Of a DNA stretch of 45,850 nt, positions 25,573 to 33,451 are shown in pieces (the stretch's first letter is position 1; every line of letters begins with the position of its first letter). The position numbers and the translations under genes are program-made. Source of the DNA: Bacteroidales bacterium (GTDB taxonomy: Bacteria; Bacteroidota; Bacteroidia; Bacteroidales; WCHB1-69); contig JAKSMB010000009.1 of the NCBI GenBank assembly GCA_024400875.1, forward strand, positions 1-45,850, written 5' to 3'. The notes beneath the pieces are model-generated. The model ran no database searches. It was not told the DNA's origin and saw only the letters and a program-made list of their open reading frames with translations.

Positions 25573-26589
25573 ATGTCCAACGAAAATCTTGCTCCTTTTT
25601 TTGAGTTAGGGAAAAAACTTCGTCAAAAGGATTTTGTGGAGCGTACCTTTGGGGAAGCCATAAGCCTGCAGCAGCAGCTACTTCCCTGGTATCTTCCCAC
25701 CTTCGTAGAAGAAGCCATCACCAATATCGCAAACGCCCTGGTAGAAGAACAACTCCAGGCGTTTGCGAATTATAACAAGCCGTCTGCACCCAAGACAATC
25801 GGAGTCGTTCCTTCCGGCGTCACCCCGTTGGAGAACTTCTACGACCTGTTTTATGTTCTGGCGGCTGGCCACAACTACAGTTGCAAGCCAGCGCCCGGAG
25901 ATAAAACCTTGTTATCAATTATGGCAGAGCTACTTATCGAAATAGAGCCCTCTTGGCGGGAGCGCATTAGATTTTCGCAAAGCCTTGGCCGCCCCGACGC
26001 CATCATCCTCGACACGATGGCCGACCAAGGCGATGTACTTCATCAATATCTACACAAATTCAAGCACATCCTTCGGCATTCGACCAGCAGTGTCGCCATA
26101 TTGACGGGGGACGAGAGCGAGCAACAACTGCAAGCGCTGGCTCGCGACATCCATCTCTTTTTCGGAAGAGGCGAGCGCGGTGTCGCCAAGTTGTACGTCC
26201 CTTGCAACTACGACTTTGTGCCCCTACTCCACGCCATTCACGATAGCAGCACGGTAATTGCCGACAACAACTACTATCTCAATCATCTGGATTATCAAAA
26301 ATCCATACGCCTTATGAACAAATTGTTCTACATGGATTCTGGAACGTTCCTACTTTTAGAGAGCAGCGACCTCAACCCCGCACTTTCCATTGTAAACTAT
26401 CAATATTATGGCGACCTAACCGTGGTTACTGACGATATAGGTAGAAACTGCGAAAACATACAACATGTAATGTCAGAGGAAGTGTTGCCGAACATCAACA
26501 CATTACCTTTCGGCACCAGCCATATTCACCCACTCACGGATTACACAAGCAACATTAACGTATTTGAGTTTCTTAATCAATTGAACTAA
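25573..26589 (+). CDS. LuxC-like acyl-CoA reductase homologue, probably altered active site
   Basis: A 338-residue protein that follows Bacteroidota LuxC-type acyl-CoA reductases along its whole length: ENFYDLFYVLAAGH (87-100), RHSTSSVAILTGDE (168-181), LYVPCNYDFVPL, and a final PFGTSHIHPLTDY block. Family members, as I remember them, have 'FGxGCRNVSKLYVP'; here it reads FFGRGERGVAKLYVP, with Glu201 where the Cys is expected. The 'GSNNTARYF' NADP-contact stretch is also replaced (DTMADQGDVLHQYL). Reductase activity is therefore doubtful. It lies 2 bp after malic enzyme and 6 bp before the sensor kinase. The family call is good; loss of catalysis is inference. Confidence 0.7.
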   Translation: MSNENLAPFFELGKKLRQKDFVERTFGEAISLQQQLLPWYLPTFVEEAITNIANALVEEQLQAFANYNKPSAPKTIGVVPSGVTPLENFYDLFYVLAAGHNYSCKPAPGDKTLLSIMAELLIEIEPSWRERIRFSQSLGRPDAIILDTMADQGDVLHQYLHKFKHILRHSTSSVAILTGDESEQQLQALARDIHLFFGRGERGVAKLYVPCNYDFVPLLHAIHDSSTVIADNNYYLNHLDYQKSIRLMNKLFYMDSGTFLLLESSDLNPALSIVNYQYYGDLTVVTDDIGRNCENIQHVMSEEVLPNINTLPFGTSHIHPLTDYTSNINVFEFLNQLN

Positions 26590-26595
26590 ACGCGT

Positions 26596-28137
26596 ATGAA
26601 AAAGCGTATCATCATCACGTTGTTTTTTGTAGTAGGCATCTCCTCCATCCTACTTGCCTTAGCAATCTTCAAGCTATACACGGAGGCGGAAAAGGTGCAA
26701 CGCAGTATCTTTGTAAATGAAGTGCTCACAGCCGGTGACGACATCATCGACCGCCTGGACATTGCTCTGAAAAAAGACACCCTGGATCTGTCCATGGCCG
26801 ATTCTGTAGGATCCAACAAAGTTGACACAACAGGAATGCGCTATCTACAACGCAGTAGAAGATTTGTCATCGACTCCGTCAGTGGCCAGCCCACCGGTGT
26901 TATTTCAACGACCATCTACCTCAAAGACAACGATACACGAATATTATCGAACGACACCATACTTTTCAGCGAATCGTTCCGCAAGATGTTCCCCACCTCC
27001 ACCGATCCGTGGTCGCCTAAGAACAATAAAAACAGCAGTTCACCTGAAATCAAAGATAGGGATGCGAACTTGGCAAAACTCGACTCCAGTACACTTAAGA
27101 TGCTTAGCAGAGACAATTTAAAACTAATCATCAAAGATGCCCTGCAAGCCGAGAACATCGACAACCGTTTTGATTTTGCCCTATACAATGCTTTTTCTTC
27201 TGAATTTCTGGTTGAGCCAACCTCTGTATCAAAAGAGCAGATGCTCCAAAGCGAATATGTCTTCCGTCTGAAATACAATGAGAAGATCAGCTCTCCGATA
27301 TATGTCATCCTCCACTTCCCTGTAGAGCGCGGCATCTATCTTCAACGTATGAGCACATTGGTTATCTTAATCATCACACTATTGTTCGTAAGCTTTACGA
27401 TATCTTTTGTAGCCCTTTATTCACTCTACAGGCAGAAGAAATTGTCGGAAGTCACCAACGAATTTGTAAACAACATGACCCACGAATTCAAAACACCGAT
27501 ATCCACCATCTCATTGGCTTGTGAAGCACTTGCAGATCCGACAATGTTAGAGGACAAGTCCATGCGCGAGACCTACGTATCTATTATTGTTGATGAAAAT
27601 GATCGTCTTAAGAATATGGTCTCCAACATTTTGCAAATAGCACAATTGAAAAAAGGGCAAGTAAAGATGAACGTTGAATTGTTGGATATGCACGATGTCA
27701 TTCACAAAGTTACCGACAGCATCGCATTACAGATTAAATCGTCGCAAGGCACGCTCAATTTGGCACTCAATGCCGATGACCACAAGATCTTCGGTGACAA
27801 ATCTCATCTAGAAAACGTATTGGTTAACCTTATCGAAAATGCCATTAAATATTCGCAAAATGCACCTGAGATTCTGATCAATACGCAATCAAATCAAAAA
27901 TATTTCCTTATTTCCGTAACCGATAAAGGTATCGGTATTCCTAAAAAAGCCATTGCCAACATCTTTGAGAACTTTTATAGAGTGCCCAAAGGCAATGTAC
28001 ATAATGTCAAGGGATATGGATTAGGTTTGGGATATGTAAACAAGATCATCCATCTTCACAAAGGCAAGATTGAAGTGCAGAGTGAAGAAGGCAAAGGTAG
28101 TACCTTTATGATTTATCTGCCCATAAAGAAGCAGTAG
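26596..28137 (+). CDS. RprX-like sensor histidine kinase
   Basis: A 513-residue two-component sensor. TM1 is at about 5-25. A periplasmic sensor part of about 225 residues follows, then TM2 at about 252-276 (LVILIITLLFVSFTISFVALY). The HisKA domain has the phospho-acceptor His296 in NNMTHEFKTPIST. The ATPase domain has the N box ENVLVNLIENAIKYS, G1 DKGIGIP and G2 GYGLGLGYV. Length and layout resemble RprX of Bacteroides. A response regulator normally follows RprX directly; here the next gene is on the other strand and no regulator is in the window. The kinase could still pair with a regulator encoded elsewhere. It is co-directional with fumC to the LuxC-like gene, 6 bp after the latter. Confidence 0.88.
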   Translation: MKKRIIITLFFVVGISSILLALAIFKLYTEAEKVQRSIFVNEVLTAGDDIIDRLDIALKKDTLDLSMADSVGSNKVDTTGMRYLQRSRRFVIDSVSGQPTGVISTTIYLKDNDTRILSNDTILFSESFRKMFPTSTDPWSPKNNKNSSSPEIKDRDANLAKLDSSTLKMLSRDNLKLIIKDALQAENIDNRFDFALYNAFSSEFLVEPTSVSKEQMLQSEYVFRLKYNEKISSPIYVILHFPVERGIYLQRMSTLVILIITLLFVSFTISFVALYSLYRQKKLSEVTNEFVNNMTHEFKTPISTISLACEALADPTMLEDKSMRETYVSIIVDENDRLKNMVSNILQIAQLKKGQVKMNVELLDMHDVIHKVTDSIALQIKSSQGTLNLALNADDHKIFGDKSHLENVLVNLIENAIKYSQNAPEILINTQSNQKYFLISVTDKGIGIPKKAIANIFENFYRVPKGNVHNVKGYGLGLGYVNKIIHLHKGKIEVQSEEGKGSTFMIYLPIKKQ

Positions 28138-28173
28138 GCAAAGAAAAGAAAGCGAAAAGATAAAGACCGTTTC

Positions 28174-28890
28174 TTAATTCAGATCCCAACAAAGTGAAAA
28201 AATATCACAGAAAGGGATTCTCAAATGCTCTGCCATTTCGAAGTTACAGATCGTTCCTTCGAAGCAATACACCGAATTCATCAATGCCGGATCACGCTGC
28301 AGGGCAAAGCGCAGACGAGGTGAAAAGATTAGGCTCATCAGCAGTGGCAACACAAAATTGGAGATGGAAACATTCTTCATATCCAGAGATTGTGTTTCCG
28401 AGAGAATACGCATCAACTTTGAACGACCATCTGCCTCATTAACCATATTAATACCAAAGGCCGTCATTCGTTTTGTCTTCATCATTGTTGCATAGTCATT
28501 CGTCACATTTTCGATATACTGTGTAGAAAACAAAACTTGATTTTCCTTCATCAGTTCCAGTTGCTCCACTGTAAAAGGTTGACACTTAACCAATATTCTC
28601 GCCATTGAGCAAAGCATACCAAAGTCATCCACAAACTCCACGCCAACATTGGCGTAATCCATATCCGAATAAGCCGTAGATTCAGAAAAACCATGTTGCA
28701 TAAAGACCGTAATATTATTATCTACTAAGGTCTTCACATCATTTGGTGTCAACAAACTATAAGTTGACGTTGGCAACTCATCACGTATGAGTGCAACCGT
28801 CAGATCCGATTTACGATTTCCCACAGTTGCAAGTTGCTCCAGCGTGGTTATGGTAGGCGTAGCCTCTAATATGACATCCAGATCCGTCAA
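28174..28890 (-). CDS. Shortened alanine-dehydrogenase-like protein without NAD domain
   Basis: A 238-residue protein. Residues of about 30-167 follow the N-terminal lobe of AlaDH/PNT proteins (TVALIRDELP, LLTPNDVKTLVD, ILVKCQPFTVEQ with Lys102, MTAFGINMV, RILSETQSL). Residues of about 178-232 match the C-terminal end of the full-length family (SNFVLPLLMSL, VYCFEGTICNFEMAEHLRIPF). The Rossmann domain of about 160 residues that normally lies between is absent, and no frameshift explains this. Other losses: the Arg before 'LTP' is gone (STYSLLTP), and the 'LHLA' histidine is replaced (STQYIEN). It probably cannot bind NAD. It is the last gene of the nadE operon, 11 bp after tsaE. Confidence 0.75.
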   Translation of the reverse strand: MTDLDVILEATPTITTLEQLATVGNRKSDLTVALIRDELPTSTYSLLTPNDVKTLVDNNITVFMQHGFSESTAYSDMDYANVGVEFVDDFGMLCSMARILVKCQPFTVEQLELMKENQVLFSTQYIENVTNDYATMMKTKRMTAFGINMVNEADGRSKLMRILSETQSLDMKNVSISNFVLPLLMSLIFSPRLRFALQRDPALMNSVYCFEGTICNFEMAEHLRIPFCDIFSLCWDLN

Positions 28891-28901
28891 GAGAAAATCA
28901 A

Positions 28902-29312
28902 TTAAAAAATAAACTTTCGGGTTGCATCATCAACACGTTGGATATCGATTCTGATATAATCTCCTTGCAGAATCTCCTCCACCTTCTCCGTCCACTCAAT
29001 AAAGCAATAGCTACCGCTATACAGATACTCCTCAAACCCGATACGCGTTGCATCCTCAGGTTCATCAATACGGTAAAAATCAAAATGATAGAGTGGTCGA
29101 TTATCCTCTGTCCAATATTCATTCACGATAGCAAATGTTGGAGAAGAGGTCACATCCTGTACGCCCAAATAGTGGCACATCTCCTTGATAAGCGTAGTCT
29201 TTCCCGCGCCCATCTCGCCATAAAAGCCAAACACACGTTCTTGCGGATATTCCTTCAGTATGGCTTCGGCCACAGTAGCCAATTGTGTTTGATCTGCAAC
29301 TATTTCTTTCAT
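28902..29312 (-). CDS. tsaE: tRNA threonylcarbamoyladenosine synthesis ATPase TsaE
   Basis: The small ATPase that drives the TsaB-TsaD complex in making t6A37 on ANN-decoding tRNAs. It has 136 residues, the family length. The P-loop is GEMGAGKTT (32-40), followed by SSPTFAIVNEY (56-66), HFDFYRI (76-82) and the Walker B-like YCFIEWTEK. It lies 11 bp after the BadF-type kinase and 11 bp before the AlaDH-like gene. TsaE beside an alanine dehydrogenase gene is an arrangement I recall from Bacteroides. TsaB and TsaD are not in the window. Confidence 0.94.
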   Translation of the reverse strand: MKEIVADQTQLATVAEAILKEYPQERVFGFYGEMGAGKTTLIKEMCHYLGVQDVTSSPTFAIVNEYWTEDNRPLYHFDFYRIDEPEDATRIGFEEYLYSGSYCFIEWTEKVEEILQGDYIRIDIQRVDDATRKFIF

Positions 29313-29323
29313 AATATTCTCAT

Positions 29324-30169
29324 TTATATACTTTTATAATATTCCACCAACGATGTCATTGGAGAGGCAACAACATTTCCAATCTTACATTGTTGTTTTT
29401 CTGCGCTGATCCGAATCACCTCCTGAAAATGGAATGCCACCGAGCCAGACAGATGCCAACGCATTGACTCGTTCACAGGATAATGTACACGCTGTTTGGC
29501 AAAGAAATCTGAAAAGGCATCTTCCGACAATTGCCAAATCACCTCATTGTTGAGATGTTCGTGAACAAACGGGGCAAAGGAGGCCATAAAGCGATTGGGT
29601 TCAGATTCCTTATAGATGCGATGAATAACCTTGTCGAAGCTCACGTCGAAACTCTTTTCAAGCTCAAGGGATATATTTTCAGGGAGTTGTCGGTTCAGAT
29701 ATGCGGTCAACAATCGTTTTCCCAAGTTCGTACCGCTACCATCATCTCCCAACATAAAGCCCAACGATGGCGCGCGATGTTCCAGGTTTGTTCCATCAAA
29801 CAAGCACGATGCAGAGCCAGTTCCCAAAATGCAAACGATGGCTCTTTCCGCTCTACTGAGGGCATGACACACCGCTAACAAGTCGGAGTAAACCAGACAA
29901 TTCGCCATCGGGAAAAATGCCGACATCAACTGCTGCATATACAATTGGTTAGAAACCGAAGCACACCCTGCTCCATAGTAATAAATCTCTTCTATCAAAG
30001 AGCTATTGGGACAATGAGGCACGAAGTCGGCAAACACCTGCATCATCTCAGCTTCAGAACAATAGTTCGGGTTTATTCCCTTGCCAATATGATGCGCCAC
30101 CTCCACCCCACCGTTTAATACGATGAAGTCAGTTTTGGTAGCCCCCGCATCTATGATTATCCGATTCAT
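29324..30169 (-). CDS. BadF/BadG/BcrA-type kinase, probable N-acetylglucosamine kinase
   Basis: A 281-residue ASKHA-fold protein. The phosphate-1 loop is IIDAGATKTDF (5-15). The adenosine/phosphate-2 region is VCILGTGSASCLF. The block GFMLGDDGSGTNLGKRLL is typical of eukaryote-like GlcNAc kinases and their bacterial BadF/BadG relatives. The C-terminal LSGSVAFHFQEVI corresponds to the 'GGV' adenosine motif, here with Ser for the middle Gly. It probably phosphorylates an amino sugar taken from peptidoglycan or glycans; the exact substrate is not readable. It lies in the nadE operon (9 bp after nadE, 11 bp before tsaE). Confidence 0.82.
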   Translation of the reverse strand: MNRIIIDAGATKTDFIVLNGGVEVAHHIGKGINPNYCSEAEMMQVFADFVPHCPNSSLIEEIYYYGAGCASVSNQLYMQQLMSAFFPMANCLVYSDLLAVCHALSRAERAIVCILGTGSASCLFDGTNLEHRAPSLGFMLGDDGSGTNLGKRLLTAYLNRQLPENISLELEKSFDVSFDKVIHRIYKESEPNRFMASFAPFVHEHLNNEVIWQLSEDAFSDFFAKQRVHYPVNESMRWHLSGSVAFHFQEVIRISAEKQQCKIGNVVASPMTSLVEYYKSI

Positions 30170-30178
30170 CTTTTGAAT

Positions 30179-31018
30179 CTATTCAGCCATTAAATCAGCT
30201 CTTGAAATCCAAGCAGGATTGTGGCGTTTATATTCAGATGCAAAATAACGTTTGATCAACGGATGTTCGCGCAAAGATTCATCACCTTTGAAAAAGGCGG
30301 CAAACACCTTATCAGCTTCAAAATAGTTAGGTACGCCCAATTGTTCGCAATCGCACGAGCTTATGCCTAAACCATCAACAGGCGTTGCATCAATACAAGA
30401 TTGCAAAGCAGATTGTTGTTTCTCGTTTTCTTCCTTCAACAAGAAATTAGAAAGAGCATAAACCTCTGTTTTCCAAAGTTGTTGGATTGGAGCATAGTCA
30501 CCCACGTCACCGTGCAAAGTCCAGAAACCAGTCAACAGTTCCGTATAGTTATCCGTAGAAATAACCATACCACGATTAAGTTGTGCCAAGTCGAAAAGCA
30601 CCATCATACGCATACGAGCCTTCATATTTCCCTGACGCATCTTTGAAAGTTGGGAATCGTCGTAGTTAACCAGCAGTTTCTTGTTTTCCAGGAAAGTGCT
30701 TGTCAGATCAAGATGCTGGAAATCGTGACAGAAAGCTTCACCAACAGCAATTGAGCGAGCGATTTCATCCTCCTTATTCGTTTCAATCGTTATGGAACGA
30801 CCAATTAAAGGGATATTATGAGCTTCGCAAACAGGCATCAGCAGTGCAGCACAAAGAGCGCTATCGATACCACCGGAGATACCCAGCACCAAAGATTGCA
30901 GTTTGCTACTTTCGAGATATTCAGAAACCGTATTTCTAATACGTTTTGCTAACTTATCCATTGCCTCATCACCTTCGAGGAACGGAAAATAGAGTTGATC
31001 TGGTCGTGTCATTTGCAT
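30179..31018 (-). CDS. nadE: Ammonia-dependent NAD+ synthetase
   Basis: The last step of NAD+ synthesis: nicotinate adenine dinucleotide to NAD+. It has 279 residues. The ATP-pyrophosphatase P-loop is SGGIDSA (48-54). The metal and substrate stretches STDNYTELLTGF and GDVGDYAPIQQLWKTEVYAL complete the family pattern. The N-terminal nitrilase-like glutaminase domain found in many long NadE enzymes is absent, so ammonia is the likely amino donor. Two starts are possible, at 31018 and at 31012 (third residue, MTRPDQ). It heads a four-gene operon from the promoter box at 31045-31052. Confidence 0.93.
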   Translation of the reverse strand: MQMTRPDQLYFPFLEGDEAMDKLAKRIRNTVSEYLESSKLQSLVLGISGGIDSALCAALLMPVCEAHNIPLIGRSITIETNKEDEIARSIAVGEAFCHDFQHLDLTSTFLENKKLLVNYDDSQLSKMRQGNMKARMRMMVLFDLAQLNRGMVISTDNYTELLTGFWTLHGDVGDYAPIQQLWKTEVYALSNFLLKEENEKQQSALQSCIDATPVDGLGISSCDCEQLGVPNYFEADKVFAAFFKGDESLREHPLIKRYFASEYKRHNPAWISRADLMAE

Positions 31019-31044
31019 ATTGCGTTCATTTTTAAGGACGGCTG

Positions 31045-31052
31045 CAAAGATA
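31045..31052 (-). promoter_or_regulatory. nadE operon promoter -7 box (TATCTTTG)
   Basis: A perfect TAnnTTTG followed by C on the minus strand, 26 bp before the nadE ATG. It is divergent from the promoter at 31088-31095. Confidence 0.7.
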
Positions 31053-31087
31053 CAAAAGATAATACGTTAATGTATCTCGGTTTTTAA

Positions 31088-31095
31088 TACTTTTG
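31088..31095 (+). promoter_or_regulatory. -7 box (TACTTTTG) for the 757-residue protein gene
   Basis: A perfect TAnnTTTG followed by C, ending only 8 bp before the ATG at 31104. If used, the mRNA would be nearly leaderless. Confidence 0.6.
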
Positions 31096-31103
31096 CATCA
31101 CTT

Positions 31104-33377
31104 ATGACTATAAAAAAGAAAACCAAGCATATTCTATATTGGGGATGCGGAATCCTGCTATTGGCGATTGCAATCTTCAGTCTCACCGGGCGTCATTCCA
31201 AGGTCGTTGAAACCATCAAACAACAATCGGCCAGTCTTTTACACAAAGAGTACATTCCCAATCAGCACATTGATCTGAAAAGCACGATAGCTTTTCAAAA
31301 GCAAGATTCCGTTTATACTGTCTTTCGGAAAAACTTCCGGATGCATTACCAAACAATTGGTACGGCGAGTTTTTCAGACAGCAGTCGATTGATTCTCATT
31401 GCCGAGCCAGCTCCATTCTTCGAAATTGACAGTTTGGAAAGCATCTGCAAGCCCTACACTCACGAAACCATCAATCACACCTTCAAGATCGGATACGATG
31501 GAAGAATCACCGACCTGATGATCATCCTCGGGAATGCCACCTCCGAAAACGTAGACAGTTTGGTAAAGCGCATCTCCAAAAAGCTTTATTTATCCGATTA
31601 CAAGCCCAATGCCATCAATCTACTTTCAAAGCAAAAACGGGCCTACTATGCCTCCGCCGACCTTGATTATCAGATTTCTCTCAGTGATTTCGACAGTTGG
31701 TTTTTCAACGAAGAAGAACTTTTCATCGACAACAAAGACACATCCAAATCACTCACGGTCGACCAACTATTTCAGAAAAAAAAACGGGGCGTATTTTTCA
31801 GCAAAGCACCGGGACTGATAGCGTGGTGTTTGCAACGTAACGGCGACATCAGCAATCAGATAAAAGACATCCGTCAATTTGCACTAGACGGCGATCTCAT
31901 CTTAGGAGCCTTACGAGACTCTACCACCTTAATTGTCATCGCGCGCGAGCGAGAAATGCCGCTTGAGATGTTGCCCCCCTTACGAGTTGAAAGCATACTC
32001 CTTATCGCCAGCATTAGCGCCAAGGAACTCTCGCAAAGCTTAGACATCAACGATTGCATGGCAGGAAAGATGCCCAACGGTCAGGACTGGTGTCCCACTT
32101 ACTTAAGTAAAGAGTTAGAAAACACCGAATTAGGGCATCTGCTCACCATCACCGACATTCTACTCAAAGATTGGTCTGAAAGTGGAACCATAGCAGAAGC
32201 GTTCTACAGATACCCATCGCCCGGCCACTATCCTTTCGACAAACCCTTGTTCAAGAAATTAGGAATCAGCCAATTGGTGTATAACTGGAACACCGCCAAT
32301 ACAATGTACGCCATCGACCAACCTGCGCACACCATCTACACACTCAACAGGACGGGTGCATTGCCAGTCTCCTACTTCAATTCACAAGAACGTAGTGAAA
32401 GTGTTGGCAGCGTTTACGAGCGACAAGCTAGCAACTATTTCGCCCACTGTTGCAACACCGACCTTGCCCGTGTAGTTCAATATACGGCATTGTATCAACT
32501 TTTTATGGACAATGGAATACACTACAAAGGCAAGCTTATCCCCTCAACGTTCCCGCAGAACAAACCCTATTTACTTGCAAAACCGTGCCGTGAGTTACTG
32601 GACAAACTGAAATCACTGAGCGACGTTCAGATTGACAAAATCTGCGACACTCTCGCGCAGATTCATTTCAAGGCGTATGGTGAAAAAGAGGTTCGTGAGC
32701 AACTGCGTCAGAATGAGAAAAATTACAACTTCACCTATTCAGAGGACCATCAAAAAGAAATATATCGTTCTGTAAATCAACAGCAGAAGCAATATATGGT
32801 TAACGAATTCAGCAGCGTACGCACATTACTCAACGGACTATCGTTGGAGAAATATGACAAGCTCATACGTTATCTATCCTATCCACGCGGAACGCTCATC
32901 AACAACCAAGAACGTTACAACAGGATGTTACAAGCGCAGAAAGTAAATCAACTGTTACGGGCCATTGGAAAAAACAACCTTCCATTGCTCGGTTACAATC
33001 TCTCCAAAGTGCGGGATTATTACGTGGCCAACCTTAGCAATTCTGGCAGCCGCTATCTGAAGACGCCCTCTGTGATCATCACCTACAACGATATGCTCAC
33101 GACAGGAGGGCATAATATCTCATCAAAAATCAGCAGGGTAAGCAGCACCACGAACTACAAGTCGCAAAGTAGCGGTAGTACCTCAAAGCCTACGCCAAGT
33201 ACATCTCCCACGCCTGCAAGCAGCCCCCCCCCTTCAACGGCAAACAAGGGTACCAATGCTGTTAAAAGCGGTAGCACTACCAAAGCGCCCGCAACAAATA
33301 GCAATGCTACAAGTGGCAGTAGTAGAAGTCGTACCAGTGTGATTCCCAGTACAACTCGAACCACAAGAGGTTTCTAA
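31104..33377 (+). CDS. Large membrane-anchored protein of unknown function
   Basis: A 757-residue protein I do not recognise. A positively charged start (MTIKKKTKH) is followed by one transmembrane segment (about 9-27), so the rest should lie in the periplasm. Residues 40-670 look globular and mixed in structure; notable stretches are ENTELGHLLTITDILLKDWSESG and SNYFAHCCNTDLARVVQYTALYQLF. A coiled-coil-prone segment rich in Gln, Lys and Glu lies near 530-570. From about residue 678 the tail is almost purely Ser, Thr, Pro, Gly, Ala and Asn (about 80 residues), like a flexible or glycosylated linker, ending in RTTRGF. No catalytic motif was found. It is monocistronic, divergent from nadE and convergent with the small secreted protein gene. 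Confidence 0.75.
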   Translation: MTIKKKTKHILYWGCGILLLAIAIFSLTGRHSKVVETIKQQSASLLHKEYIPNQHIDLKSTIAFQKQDSVYTVFRKNFRMHYQTIGTASFSDSSRLILIAEPAPFFEIDSLESICKPYTHETINHTFKIGYDGRITDLMIILGNATSENVDSLVKRISKKLYLSDYKPNAINLLSKQKRAYYASADLDYQISLSDFDSWFFNEEELFIDNKDTSKSLTVDQLFQKKKRGVFFSKAPGLIAWCLQRNGDISNQIKDIRQFALDGDLILGALRDSTTLIVIAREREMPLEMLPPLRVESILLIASISAKELSQSLDINDCMAGKMPNGQDWCPTYLSKELENTELGHLLTITDILLKDWSESGTIAEAFYRYPSPGHYPFDKPLFKKLGISQLVYNWNTANTMYAIDQPAHTIYTLNRTGALPVSYFNSQERSESVGSVYERQASNYFAHCCNTDLARVVQYTALYQLFMDNGIHYKGKLIPSTFPQNKPYLLAKPCRELLDKLKSLSDVQIDKICDTLAQIHFKAYGEKEVREQLRQNEKNYNFTYSEDHQKEIYRSVNQQQKQYMVNEFSSVRTLLNGLSLEKYDKLIRYLSYPRGTLINNQERYNRMLQAQKVNQLLRAIGKNNLPLLGYNLSKVRDYYVANLSNSGSRYLKTPSVIITYNDMLTTGGHNISSKISRVSSTTNYKSQSSGSTSKPTPSTSPTPASSPPPSTANKGTNAVKSGSTTKAPATNSNATSGSSRSRTSVIPSTTRTTRGF

Positions 33378-33384
33378 ATGGGCA

Positions 33385-33431
33385 TAAAAAAACTGTCCGA
33401 GCAGCGATACAAGTCACCCTCTCGGACAGTT
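33385..33431 (-). terminator. Terminator between convergent genes
   Basis: The arms AACTGTCCGAG (33391-33401) and CTCGGACAGTT (33421-33431) form an 11-bp stem. The T run lies on the minus-strand side, so it mainly ends the small secreted-protein gene. The plus-strand gene stops 8 bp before this hairpin and may use it weakly. Confidence 0.75.
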
Positions 33432-33451
33432 ATAATAAAATATTACAGGAA

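Noticed and set aside
28138-28173. Terminator between the sensor kinase and the AlaDH-like gene
   Set aside because: The short gap is purine-rich and has no stable stem with a T run.
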